Assembly: GCF_000374465.1 (NCBI RefSeq)
Contig: NZ_KB894528.1
Location: 609,127 to 673,126, forward strand
Source: Ahrensia kielensis DSM 5890
GTDB taxonomy: Bacteria > Pseudomonadota > Alphaproteobacteria > Rhizobiales > Rhizobiaceae
DNA length: 64,000 nt
Reading direction: 5' to 3'
The notes under the pieces were generated by a model. The model had not been told where the DNA came from. It did not search any database and worked only from the letters and a program-made list of their open reading frames with translations. Of this stretch, positions 38,709-46,696 are shown in pieces. A program made the position numbers and the translations under genes. Every line of letters starts with the position of its first letter. Position 1 is the first letter of the stretch.

Positions 38709-39530
38709 AGGCTTCAACTCAGTTTTAGCCAACTGCCAAAGCGCTTCCATTTCATCCAAGCTGGCATCTTTGATTGGTTTGCCTTGTTGCTCCAATTGAT
38801 CTTCGATGAATGCAAACCGCCTGCTAAATTTCAAATTCGTTCCTGCAAGCGCTGTTTCTGCCTCAATGCCCAAATGACGGCCCAGATTGACCATCGCAAA
38901 AAGCAAATCACCATATTCCTCGGCAATATGTGATTGATCTTTGCTCTGCATTGCTTCGCGCAGCTCATCCATCTCTTCACTGATTTTGTCGAGAATAGGT
39001 TCCGCCTCGGACCAATCAAAACCAACGGTCGCGGCCTTCTTTTGCATTTTAAGAGCACGCATCAGCGATGGTTGTACGCGTGGCACATCATCCAGCAGAG
39101 AAGGGCGCTTCTCGATCGCGCCCGATTCAAGTTGTCGCTGTGCTTTGGCTGCCTTTTCTTGCGCCTTGACCTTCTCCCACATGCCTTTGGCCATTGTCAT
39201 GCTGCGGGTATTTTCTGGACCAAACACATGCGGATGTCGGCGGATCATCTTGTCTGTGACCGCATGAACAACATCGCCAAAGGCAAACAAGCCTGCTTCC
39301 TCGGCTATCCGCGCATGATAGACGACCTGCAATAACAGATCGCCAAGTTCGTCGGCCAAATCATCCATGTCGCCGCGCTCAATGGCATCAGCAACTTCAT
39401 AAGCCTCTTCAATCGTGTAAGGCATAATTGTTTCAAAGGTTTGCTCAACATCCCAAGCACAGCCATTTTGCGGATCACGCAAACGCGCCATAATGTCGAT
39501 GAGACGCTTTATATCATTTGAAGGTTCCAT
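38703..39530 (-). CDS. mazG: Nucleoside triphosphate pyrophosphohydrolase MazG
   Basis: Hydrolyses aberrant or excess nucleoside triphosphates and can influence (p)ppGpp levels. The 275-residue protein has two MazG repeats, each with the metal-binding EExxD/ExxD pattern: first YTIEEAYEVADAIE...DELGDLL (seen as IEEAYEVADAIERGD and LADELGDLLLQVV), second at DKISEEMDELREAM and AEEYGDLLFAMVNL. In related genomes it commonly follows hflX; here it is about 10 kb from hflX on the same strand. Confidence 0.95.
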   Translation of the reverse strand: MEPSNDIKRLIDIMARLRDPQNGCAWDVEQTFETIMPYTIEEAYEVADAIERGDMDDLADELGDLLLQVVYHARIAEEAGLFAFGDVVHAVTDKMIRRHPHVFGPENTRSMTMAKGMWEKVKAQEKAAKAQRQLESGAIEKRPSLLDDVPRVQPSLMRALKMQKKAATVGFDWSEAEPILDKISEEMDELREAMQSKDQSHIAEEYGDLLFAMVNLGRHLGIEAETALAGTNLKFSRRFAFIEDQLEQQGKPIKDASLDEMEALWQLAKTELKPL

Positions 39531-39713
39531 ATCCTTAGATTGACGAAATTAACGCGTTTGTCACGCCCTAACGCAGTTTGTCCAAAGACCTATCAGGCTT
39601 GCCATTACAATGTGCTGTAAGCGTACTGAATGAGGTTTAATGGACCTTGTGAAAGTTGCTTTTGATGTGGCAAAAATGCGCTTTACAAGAACAGCGTGAG
39701 CGTGCGGCATCTG

Positions 39714-40598
39714 ATGAATAAAACAATGTTGGTCAAAGCCGCACTCATAATGTCCTTTGGTATGATGTTTATTCCTGCTGGTGACACCGCAGGCAAATGG
39801 ATGACATCAGGCATGACGCAGCAGGGGGCTATTGCACCAGTTTTTGTTGCTTGGAGCCGCTTTGCACTTGGGTCACTTCTAATCATTGCTGCCTATGCAG
39901 GACGCCAATTTAATTTTAAAATCATGACCGACTGGCGCATTTGGCTCCGCGGTATTTTTCTAATGCTTGGCGTGGTATGCATATTAACCGCACTTTCAAC
40001 GACGCCCATTGCCGATGTTTTCGCAGCTTTTTTTATTGGACCGATTATTTCTTATTTTCTAGCAGGCTGGCTATTAAAAGAGCCTATATCGGGCACAAGA
40101 ACAGCGCTTCTTTTTGTCGGATTTTGCGGTGTGTTGCTTGTCGTCAAACCAGGTTTTGGCCTGACTATCGGCCACGTATGGGCTGTCACTGCTGGCCTGC
40201 TTTATGGCTGCTTTCTGGTTTCAACAAAATGGCTCTCCCATTTATCAAATTCACGCAGCCTTCTTTTATCAAATCTTGTCGTTGGTGCTGTGCTCTTGGC
40301 ACCGTGGGGAATTCCGGAAACCCCGCAGATTGATTTTAATATAGGTATGCTTGTCTTTTTAAGCGCAGCATTTTCAGCCATTGGAAATTTATTATATGTA
40401 ACCGCAACTAAAATGGCAGATGCATCACGGCTAGCACCGCTTGTTTATGTGCAATTGCTCTCTGCCACTATTTTGGGAATCATCATTTTTGACACTGTGC
40501 CTGACCATTTAAGCCTATTCGGTTTGGCACTCTTGCTCGCGACTGGATTTATTGGTTTCGCACTCAGGCAGACAAAAAAGCCGTCAAAAGCGGTCTGA
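39714..40598 (+). CDS. EamA/DMT-family transporter
   Basis: A membrane protein of about 294 residues with ten hydrophobic segments and two EamA repeats; the frame opens at GTG 39696, but ATG 39714 gives a conventional N-terminus (NKTMLVKAALIMSFGMMF). Neither has a clear ribosome site. Motifs include GDTAGKWM in segment 1 and STTPIADVFAAFFIGPI in the first repeat, and MADASRLAPLVYVQLLSA in the second. The substrate is unknown. It ends 3 bp before the convergent DUF1284 gene and is not closely similar to the EamA protein at 12265. Confidence 0.88.
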   Translation: MNKTMLVKAALIMSFGMMFIPAGDTAGKWMTSGMTQQGAIAPVFVAWSRFALGSLLIIAAYAGRQFNFKIMTDWRIWLRGIFLMLGVVCILTALSTTPIADVFAAFFIGPIISYFLAGWLLKEPISGTRTALLFVGFCGVLLVVKPGFGLTIGHVWAVTAGLLYGCFLVSTKWLSHLSNSRSLLLSNLVVGAVLLAPWGIPETPQIDFNIGMLVFLSAAFSAIGNLLYVTATKMADASRLAPLVYVQLLSATILGIIIFDTVPDHLSLFGLALLLATGFIGFALRQTKKPSKAV

Positions 40599-40601
40599 GT
40601 T

Positions 40602-41024
40602 TTATCTGTCGACTTTGGCATTTTCATAATTTGATGCTGCGACGTTCGTACACAAATCATGCCATTCGCATTCCGTGCATGCTTGCCTGACTGTGCCTTT
40701 GACAAAGCCATCACGCATTTTGCGCAAAGCTGAAGGTTCAAGAGAAATCGTTGCGCCAACCTCGATAGGTGTGCCGAGCTCTGCAGTCAGTGCTGTGGCC
40801 GCCGCTTTATCGCGCAAAACGACACTGTCTCGCCAGCAATGGGCATCAGTGTCATCGAGAAGCGGGGCACAAATATCATCTGGCCCCGCAACGATTATAA
40901 TATCTTCGCCATCACAAAGCCGCTCTGCAATCTTATCGTAATTTTCGATAAATGCATCGCTATATCCTTTGCCCACATAGGTAAGCAGGCAGAGGAGGTG
41001 GTGTGAGCGAAGCCTAACGGTCAT
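40602..41024 (-). CDS. DUF1284 domain protein, coupled to bioY
   Basis: A 140-residue protein starting at ATG 41024, which overlaps the bioY stop by 4 bp (ATGA). The N-terminus is typical of DUF1284 (TVRLRSHHLLCLLTYVGKGYS). A cysteine-rich C-terminal part (ACTECEWHDLC) and the His pair near the N-terminus could bind a metal or iron-sulfur cluster. Function is unknown; translational coupling to the biotin transporter suggests a role linked to biotin or its uptake, which is inference. Confidence 0.85.
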   Translation of the reverse strand: MTVRLRSHHLLCLLTYVGKGYSDAFIENYDKIAERLCDGEDIIIVAGPDDICAPLLDDTDAHCWRDSVVLRDKAAATALTAELGTPIEVGATISLEPSALRKMRDGFVKGTVRQACTECEWHDLCTNVAASNYENAKVDR

Positions 41025-41605
41025 GTGCGTTGACGAGCACTGCCCCATGTGGCGAATTTAAGTGTGGCTGCACCCAAACCTGATTTAAGCACTGCACCCA
41101 ACAAAAATGGTGTTACGCCCAAAGTAAACGCTTTTTCCGCACCAATCATAAAGGAAAGCCATGTCGCGCCAAGAACCAAGCAAATTGCATTGCTAATGAG
41201 CATAGCGAGAAACGCTAGGAACAAATGGTTGCCGTTCCAACCTTTTTCAACGAGCCAACCAACCGCAGCAGCGGCAACTGGAAAGGCAAACAAATAGCCA
41301 GCTGTTGGGCCAGCGAAACGAGCAAGACCGCCCGCGCCACCTGCAAGAACAGGAAAACCCATTGCGCCTTCAACAAGCCAAGCTGTGACTGTGATTGCGC
41401 CCAAACGCCATCCATAAAGCGCACCGACCAATGCGACAGCGAATGTTTGCATTGTGATTGGAACAGGCACCATTGGTACTTCAATATAGGAAGACACTGC
41501 GAGAAAGACCGTGCCGAGGACAACGGCAGTTACTTGCCAGGCGAGGGACCTTTGCTGAAGGTTAAGCGGGTTAGCAGCGACATTCAAAGTACTTGATTGT
41601 GTCAT
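41021..41605 (-). CDS. bioY: Biotin transporter substrate-binding membrane protein BioY
   Basis: S component of an ECF-type biotin transporter, 194 residues with six hydrophobic segments. The family motifs are ITMQTFAVALVGALYG and GGAGGLARFAGPTAGYLF, which form the biotin site. No bioM or bioN genes lie beside it, so it may work alone, as some BioY proteins can, or use ATPase and permease subunits encoded elsewhere. A BioR-like operator was not found in the upstream 160 bp. Confidence 0.95.
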   Translation of the reverse strand: MTQSSTLNVAANPLNLQQRSLAWQVTAVVLGTVFLAVSSYIEVPMVPVPITMQTFAVALVGALYGWRLGAITVTAWLVEGAMGFPVLAGGAGGLARFAGPTAGYLFAFPVAAAAVGWLVEKGWNGNHLFLAFLAMLISNAICLVLGATWLSFMIGAEKAFTLGVTPFLLGAVLKSGLGAATLKFATWGSARQRT

Positions 41606-41802
41606 GGACGTATCTTCTCCAAAGAATTATTTGTTGAGCAGTCTTTAACGGCACACAAAACCTAATGCAATTAAATGCAATGACGACACGCTAGTCATCC
41701 AAAGATATATAAAACTCGTCTTTGTAAGTTAATCCTGCGCAATTGCCGCTTAAAAAATTACATCAGCTTGAACAATGCCACTGAATTTCATATTATGAGA
41801 GT

Positions 41803-41848
41803 GTGCAGGACGACCTGCGCCTTATCAGGAATATTCGGGGACGACCCC
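41803..41848 (+). promoter_or_regulatory. Guanidine-II (mini-ykkC) riboswitch
   Basis: Two hairpins with identical ACGA loops precede an SMR exporter: GCAGG (41805-41809)-ACGA-CCTGC (41814-41818) and GGGG (41837-41840)-ACGA-CCCC (41845-41848), 18 nt apart. This is the full hallmark of the class. The ribosome site AAGGGG (41855-41860) lies just downstream and could pair with the CCCC arm when guanidine is absent, giving translational control. Confidence 0.93.
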
Positions 41849-41866
41849 ATCACTAAGGGGTACAAA

Positions 41867-42190
41867 ATGGCTTGGATATATTTGGTATTGGCAGGACTGT
41901 TCGAAATTGTTTGGGCGTTCTTCATGAAAAAGTCTGAAGGCTTTACGCTGCTTGTGCCCAGCACGATCACCATCATTACAATGGTCGCTAGTTTTGCATT
42001 GCTTTCGATTGCTATGCGCTCACTGCCATTGGGTACTGCTTACACTGTTTGGACAGGAATTGGCGCAGTTGGCGCGTTTATTGTGGGCATCGTGTTGCTT
42101 GGAGAAAGTGTGACGCCAATGCGATTGACTGCCGGCGCTTTAATCTTGGCAGGGATCATTCTCATGAAAATCTCAAGTTCATCGACTTGA
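41867..42190 (+). CDS. gdx: Guanidinium exporter of the SMR family (Gdx/SugE)
   Basis: Small inner-membrane antiporter of 107 residues with four hydrophobic segments. The essential proton/guanidinium carboxylate is Glu13 in [18 protein letters not shown]. The segment [16 protein letters not shown] in helix 3 is typical of the Gdx (formerly SugE) branch. The ATG at 41867 follows an AAGGGG ribosome site; an upstream frame to 41768 only covers the riboswitch. The guanidine-II riboswitch upstream supports guanidinium as substrate. Confidence 0.95.
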   Translation: MAWIYLVLAGLFEIVWAFFMKKSEGFTLLVPSTITIITMVASFALLSIAMRSLPLGTAYTVWTGIGAVGAFIVGIVLLGESVTPMRLTAGALILAGIILMKISSSST

Positions 42191-42242
42191 ACAACGGGTC
42201 AAACTAAACTCACATTATCAGAATTAAAACTTACCCATTGAC

Positions 42243-42269
42243 CTAACTATTACTTATCATTATAGTTAG
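42243..42269. promoter_or_regulatory. Perfect inverted repeat, likely operator of the ArsR-family regulator
   Basis: CTAACTAT (42243-42250) and ATAGTTAG (42262-42269) form an exact 8-bp inverted repeat with an 11-bp spacer, ending 4 bp before the ATG of the ArsR-family gene. The position suits autorepression. Confidence 0.65.
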
Positions 42270-42273
42270 CCAT

Positions 42274-42618
42274 ATGGATAACAATTGTAACACTTTAGAT
42301 TCCGCATTTCACGCTTTGGCAGACCCAACACGCCGCGCAGTCATTCAGCAACTTGGCAAAGGGTCGGCAACGGTCAGTGAACTTGCAGCGCCATTCGATA
42401 TGGCTTTGCCATCCTTCATGAAGCACATCGGTGTACTCGAATCTTCTGGACTAATTGAATCAAGAAAAATCGGCCGCGTGAGAACCTGCGAAATCAAAGC
42501 AAAAAGGTTGGCTGATGTTGAAAAATGGTTCGATGAACAGCGTAAAATTTGGGAACGTCGTTATGAAAATCTCGACAGTCTACTTAATGAATTGAACGGA
42601 GATAAAAATGAATACTAA
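42274..42618 (+). CDS. ArsR-family winged-helix transcriptional regulator
   Basis: A 114-residue DNA-binding protein. The motif FHALADPTRRAVIQQLG opens the winged helix, and the recognition region is ALPSFMKHIGVLESSGLIES. The metal-binding ELCVCDL motif of ArsR/SmtB sensors is absent, which fits the subgroup that pairs with SRPBCC proteins. The stop overlaps the next start by 11 bp. The inverted repeat directly upstream is its probable operator. Confidence 0.92.
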   Translation: MDNNCNTLDSAFHALADPTRRAVIQQLGKGSATVSELAAPFDMALPSFMKHIGVLESSGLIESRKIGRVRTCEIKAKRLADVEKWFDEQRKIWERRYENLDSLLNELNGDKNEY

Positions 42619-43114
42619 ATTGCAATTTGACTTCCTCGTCGACAAACAAAAAAACACTCTAACTATCAAAAAGGAATTCGCAGCCAGCAGGCAACAGGTC
42701 TGGGACTGTTACACAAAAAGCGAGCTCCTCGATAAATGGTTTGCACCCAAACCGCTCACAACAAAAACCAGCTTTATGAATTTCAAAGAGGGTGGGTATT
42801 GGCACTATGTAATGATTGACCCAGATGGACAGGAATACTGGTCAAGATTGGACTATGAAACCATAACTCCAATCGAAAATTATACGGCACTAGACGGTTT
42901 TTGCGACGCATCAGGAGCGTTGAATCCAGACTTGCCGAGATCAAAATGGGACGTCACTTTTACTGAAAAATCAGGGAACTGTCTTGTCCAGACGATTGGC
43001 TATTACAATTCTACGCGGGCACTCGAACAGATAATAGACATGGGCATGCAAGACGGCATGACGTCTACATTGGAACGCCTAGACGAACTTCTTGTGACGC
43101 TTGCTCAAAAGTAG
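42608..43114 (+). CDS. SRPBCC (AHSA1-like) domain protein
   Basis: A 168-residue protein of the START/SRPBCC ligand-binding fold, AHSA1 subgroup. Typical features are TIKKEFAASRQQVWDCYTK (N-terminal strand and helix), LLDKWFAPKPL and the C-terminal helix with GMQDGMTSTLERLDELL. Proteins of this type are usually encoded with an ArsR regulator, as here with an 11-bp overlap; ligands are mostly unknown. A GGAGAT ribosome site lies within the end of the preceding gene. Confidence 0.9.
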   Translation: MNTKLQFDFLVDKQKNTLTIKKEFAASRQQVWDCYTKSELLDKWFAPKPLTTKTSFMNFKEGGYWHYVMIDPDGQEYWSRLDYETITPIENYTALDGFCDASGALNPDLPRSKWDVTFTEKSGNCLVQTIGYYNSTRALEQIIDMGMQDGMTSTLERLDELLVTLAQK

Positions 43115-43157
43115 GAGAGGCGAGTTTAAGGCACAAAAGTAGCTAATGGAGATCAAT

Positions 43158-43387
43158 ATGAGCAAGAATAACGAAGCACCTGTTAAGGGACCAGCATCCT
43201 ATTTCCCTTCAATCGAGAAAAATATGGTCGTCCAGTCGAAGATTGGATTGAACTGTTGAGCCAAAAGGCGAGCAACAAACATATGGAGCTCGTTAGCTTT
43301 TTAAAGGAGAACCACGCAATGGGCCATGGCCATGCCAACGCTCTGGTGGCTCATACTTTAGCCAAGAATAACAAGGCTTCTAAGTGA
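43158..43387 (+). pseudogene. DUF4287-domain gene broken by a one-base frameshift
   Basis: The frame starts with KGPASYFPSIEKN and stops early at codon 34. Shifting the frame at the A run 43218-43222 restores a normal DUF4287 protein (GRPVEDWIELLS, then HMELVSFLKENHAMGHGHAN) to TGA at 43387. The full span is 230 nt, one short of 77 codons, so a single A is missing. The change could be a real mutation or a sequencing error in a homopolymer. The product would be a 76-residue protein of unknown function. Confidence 0.85.
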
Positions 43388-43396
43388 TGGGTTTTG

Positions 43397-43768
43397 ATGC
43401 TTATGAGCGATCTATATAATCATTTTCTCCAAGAGCGTGTACTTGCGAACCATAAACTCATCGTTCTTCGCTTCTGTGAACAGATGGCTAGGATAGCACC
43501 TGAAGCATCACTACGTATGCGAGGAGGAACAGAGAAATATTACTCTGTTCCTGTTTATAAGGTAAAAAGGGACATTGTAGCCATTAGCCCAACCAAAGCT
43601 GGCATCACGTTTTCCTTTACGGCTGGCGGAAAATTTGAAGATCCTTTTGAAATACTGACAGGTTCAGGTAAACGGTCTCGCACAGTGCGAGTTTCAAGCA
43701 TTGACGAATATCCAAATATAGCGATGGCTCATTTCATAAAACAGGCTGTTGCTTTTGATCTTGCGTAA
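43397..43768 (+). CDS. DUF5655-like small protein
   Basis: A protein of about 123 residues resembling the DUF5655 domain that is often fused or adjacent to DUF4287. Conserved-looking parts are ASLRMRGGTEKYYSVPVYKV and FIKQAVAFDLA. The start may be ATG 43397 or 43406-region codons; no clear ribosome site is seen. It follows the broken DUF4287 gene by 9 bp and ends the ArsR-SRPBCC cluster. No catalytic motif is visible. Confidence 0.7.
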   Translation: MLMSDLYNHFLQERVLANHKLIVLRFCEQMARIAPEASLRMRGGTEKYYSVPVYKVKRDIVAISPTKAGITFSFTAGGKFEDPFEILTGSGKRSRTVRVSSIDEYPNIAMAHFIKQAVAFDLA

Positions 43769-43824
43769 AGATGAGCGTTAAACTGGTTTAAAATAGGAGC
43801 GGGAGTTCAAATCAACAATTGGAA

Positions 43825-44292
43825 TCAGGCAACCCTAAAAGTCTTAGCCTTCGTCGCCATGCTCAAATCCGCTGGCGCTACACTGAAAACAGCATTTGGC
43901 GCACCCGCTGCTGCCCAAACGATCCCATAGTCCAAAAGCTTGTCGTCCATCCATGTCTCAATTTCGCATAAATGGCCAATGGGCGACACACCGCCAATTG
44001 CAAAACCTGTCTCTGAACGGACGCGCTTCGGGTCGGCTCTCATCAACGGTTCTCCAAACAGCTCAGGAGCTTTATCGAGATCAAAATTGTGCTGGCCACT
44101 GACAAGCAGCAGCTTCAACGTACCTGTTTCGACACCTTCGAATATCATGGACTTCACGATCTGCCCAACACTACAATCGCACGCTACAGCAGCGTCTTTT
44201 GCCGTTCGTGTTGTTTCCGGCATACGCTGCACTGAAGCACTAAGCTTTAGATGAAGAATGGCTTGCTCGACACGTTTCACGCTCTTTGACAT
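43825..44292 (-). CDS. YbaK/EbsC-family aminoacyl-tRNA deacylase
   Basis: Cytosolic editing-domain protein of 155 residues that hydrolyses mischarged tRNA, such as Cys-tRNA-Pro in YbaK. The start at ATG 44292 has GAGGA 8 nt upstream; the frame is open to 44409 but the extra residues are not family-like. Diagnostic parts are CSVGQIVKSMIFEG, with the conserved Lys, and VRSETGFAIGGVSPIGH, the signature GxxxGGVSPxG loop. It stands alone. Confidence 0.92.
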   Translation of the reverse strand: MSKSVKRVEQAILHLKLSASVQRMPETTRTAKDAAVACDCSVGQIVKSMIFEGVETGTLKLLLVSGQHNFDLDKAPELFGEPLMRADPKRVRSETGFAIGGVSPIGHLCEIETWMDDKLLDYGIVWAAAGAPNAVFSVAPADLSMATKAKTFRVA

Positions 44293-44515
44293 CGGTATCC
44301 TCAAAACAATCTGAATACTTACAGCTACATACAATTGTCGCATAAGATAGATTATGGAACTAAAATGTGTATCTATCTTGGATAGGTAATGCATATACAC
44401 AAGCTCCAAATCTCACTTTAATCAACACGACATATAGAAAAGCAATTGGAATTTGCATCAAATGGGTTAAATCATTGGCTAATTTGAAGCATACGAAAAT
44501 AGCGATAAGCCACAT

Positions 44516-45124
44516 ATGACGCAGAATATTGGAGAGTTGCAGGTAGATTTCGTCAGTGGCGCTGTCGCTCATCGGCTTCGCTTTGGCGGCGGAAGAAAAC
44601 AAGATTTGCCCAAAGCAATGGGTTTCCGTTCTGGCGTTACGCCCACAATTGTTGATGCAACGGCTGGTTTGGGTCGCGACTCATTCCTGTTAGCATCGCT
44701 CGGCGCGCACGTTACAATGATAGAACGCTCGCAAGAAATGCATGCTTTATTGGCTCAAGGCATGGAACGCGCTTTGAACGAAGGTGGTGAATTCCGAGAC
44801 ATTATTGGTCGTATGACCCTGATTAAAGGCGATGCCAAAGACGTTTTGCCTGAGCTAAAATGCGAGTCTATTTTAATCGATCCGATGCATCCTCCACGTA
44901 AAAACTCCGCTCTGGTCAAGCGTGAGCTGCGCCAAGTTCGTGAAATCGTTGGGACTGATGACGATGCTGTCGAATTAATGCAAGTCGCGCTAGAACATGC
45001 GCAAAAGCGTGTCGTTCTCAAATGGCCGGCAAAAGCTGATCCGATGAACGGCATACGAAAATATTCCCATCAAATATTAGGAAAATCAACGCGTTATGAT
45101 GTTTTTATGATCAACCCATCATAA
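44516..45124 (+). CDS. RsmJ-like 16S rRNA guanine-N2 methyltransferase, N-terminally short
   Basis: A 202-residue SAM-dependent methyltransferase matching RsmJ (m2G1516 of 16S rRNA). The match begins at VDFVSGAVAHRLRFGGGR, continues through VDATAGLGRDSFLLASLG (SAM site) and the catalytic segment DPMHPPRKNSALVKRE. E. coli RsmJ is about 250 residues; the N-terminal 45-50 residues are missing here and an in-frame stop lies at 44480. The family is mainly gammaproteobacterial, so transfer or loss elsewhere is possible. The 3' end overlaps the convergent MBL gene by 31 bp. Confidence 0.85.
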   Translation: MTQNIGELQVDFVSGAVAHRLRFGGGRKQDLPKAMGFRSGVTPTIVDATAGLGRDSFLLASLGAHVTMIERSQEMHALLAQGMERALNEGGEFRDIIGRMTLIKGDAKDVLPELKCESILIDPMHPPRKNSALVKRELRQVREIVGTDDDAVELMQVALEHAQKRVVLKWPAKADPMNGIRKYSHQILGKSTRYDVFMINPS

Positions 45125-45909
45125 CAAGGCTCTACATTATCCGGCGTCTCGCGCAGCACAGTTTCATAGTCCAGCGGAATATGCATATGCGTTAAATATG
45201 CGCGTTTAGGCTTTAAACGTTCGATAATTTGCAAACTTTGCTCCAGCGATAAATGGCTTGGGTGCTCACGATATTGTAAGGCATCGATAATCAACACATC
45301 AAGATCGGCCATTTTTTCAAGCGTTGCTTCTGGAAAAGCAGACACGTCAGAACAATAGGCAAACTCACCTATTCGAAAGCCCAAAGAATGAATGCTGCCG
45401 TGCTGTTGAACAAGCGGTACAAATTCTAATGCGCCCCCTGCTCCATCTATTGTAAATGGCTCGTCATGTTTAATCCGGTGCGGGTGCAAAATTGGCGGAT
45501 AAGAACTGCCAATAGGCGTCTCAAAACAATAGGCAAAACCATCGCGCAATCGTTCAGTCGTCAGATCATCGGCATAAATATTCATGCGTTGTTTTTGCAT
45601 GATCACAAATGTGCGCAAATCATCAATACCGTGCACATGGTCTGCATGCGCGTGCGTATAAACAACCCCATCCAATTGCTGAACTTGGGCCGCAATCATC
45701 TGCGCACGAAAATCAGGACCAGTATCGACACAAACGACCGTTTTGTCGCCATTTTCCGCAATTCTCTCAATAAGAACCGCAGCACGCAAACGATTGTTTT
45801 TAGTGTTATTTGGATCGCAATTGCCCCAATCACCATTAAGGCGCGGCACGCCTGGCGATGAACCGCATCCTAAGATGGTCACTTGCAATCTTCCGTCTTT
45901 ATCAACCAT
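45094..45909 (-). CDS. MBL-fold metallohydrolase, PhnP-like
   Basis: A 271-residue metallo-beta-lactamase-fold hydrolase. The start at ATG 45909 overlaps the tatD stop; a longer frame to 45984 is not needed. The metal-binding motif is THAHADHVHGIDD, with further ligands in CVDTGPDFR and LTHMHIPLDYE. An N-terminal GCGSSPGVPRLNGDWGNCDP motif with conserved Cys is typical of this PhnP-like group, which includes cyclic phosphodiesterases. It is the last gene of the holB-metG-tatD block, its normal place in alphaproteobacteria. Confidence 0.92.
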   Translation of the reverse strand: MVDKDGRLQVTILGCGSSPGVPRLNGDWGNCDPNNTKNNRLRAAVLIERIAENGDKTVVCVDTGPDFRAQMIAAQVQQLDGVVYTHAHADHVHGIDDLRTFVIMQKQRMNIYADDLTTERLRDGFAYCFETPIGSSYPPILHPHRIKHDEPFTIDGAGGALEFVPLVQQHGSIHSLGFRIGEFAYCSDVSAFPEATLEKMADLDVLIIDALQYREHPSHLSLEQSLQIIERLKPKRAYLTHMHIPLDYETVLRETPDNVEPCYDGLIIKTS

Positions 45910-46696
45910 CGTGACGTGGCACCTTGGAAAATAAATTATAGAAATTTGATGTCGTTTGCTGAGCGATGGCCTCAAAAGAAACATCCAGCGTTTCAGCGAG
46001 CACTTTGGCTGTATTTACGACGAAGGCTGGCTCATTACGCTGACCACGGTGTGGCGGCGGCGCAAGATAAGGCGCATCGGTTTCTACGAGCATGCGGTCA
46101 AGCGGAATGTCTTTGGCGATATCGCGAATTTCTTGGCTGTTTTTGAATGTCAAAATACCTGAAAACGATACATAACCGCCAAGTTCAACACCGCATTCGG
46201 CAAGCGCTTTGCCCGATGAGAAGCAATGAAGCACAAACGGAAACGCACCATTTTTAGCGATTTCATCACGCAAGATTTGCATCATATCATCATCCGCCGC
46301 ACGCGCATGAATAACCAAAGGCAATCCGGTTTCACGTGCTGCATCTATATGGCGAATAAGGCCGATCTTTTGCGCTTCAACAGGTGCATTGTCGTAAAAA
46401 TAATCAAGCCCCGCCTCGCCAATAGCAACAACTTTGGGGTGCTCAGCATGCGCGACGAGATCGCTCGTCATTACATCAAGCTCTTCATCGGCGTTGTGCG
46501 GATGTGTGCCAACCGAGCAGTACACATCGTCATAAGCGTCAGCAATGGCGCGTATCTTATCAAACTCATGCACGCGCGTGGATATGGTCACCATCCGCAC
46601 CAAACCAGCGCTACGAGCACGCTCAACAACCGCATCTAGCTCTGGCGCAAAGTCGGGAAAGTTCAAATGGCAATGACTGTCAACGAGTGCAGGCAT
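45902..46696 (-). CDS. tatD: TatD-family metal-dependent DNase
   Basis: A 264-residue TIM-barrel hydrolase. Metal ligands are visible in DSHCHLNF (N-terminus), GEAGLDYFY and VIHARAADDD, and in the C-terminal ETDAPYLAPPPHRG. E. coli TatD is a 3'-5' exonuclease involved in DNA quality control. It overlaps metG by 1 bp and the MBL gene by 8 bp, so the three are coupled. Confidence 0.95.
   Translation of the reverse strand: MPALVDSHCHLNFPDFAPELDAVVERARSAGLVRMVTISTRVHEFDKIRAIADAYDDVYCSVGTHPHNADEELDVMTSDLVAHAEHPKVVAIGEAGLDYFYDNAPVEAQKIGLIRHIDAARETGLPLVIHARAADDDMMQILRDEIAKNGAFPFVLHCFSSGKALAECGVELGGYVSFSGILTFKNSQEIRDIAKDIPLDRMLVETDAPYLAPPPHRGQRNEPAFVVNTAKVLAETLDVSFEAIAQQTTSNFYNLFSKVPRHDG

Noticed and set aside
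41641-41767. Possible BioR operator upstream of bioY
   Set aside because: No TTATNNATAA-like palindrome was found; the tandem ATGCAAT words here are too short to support a site.
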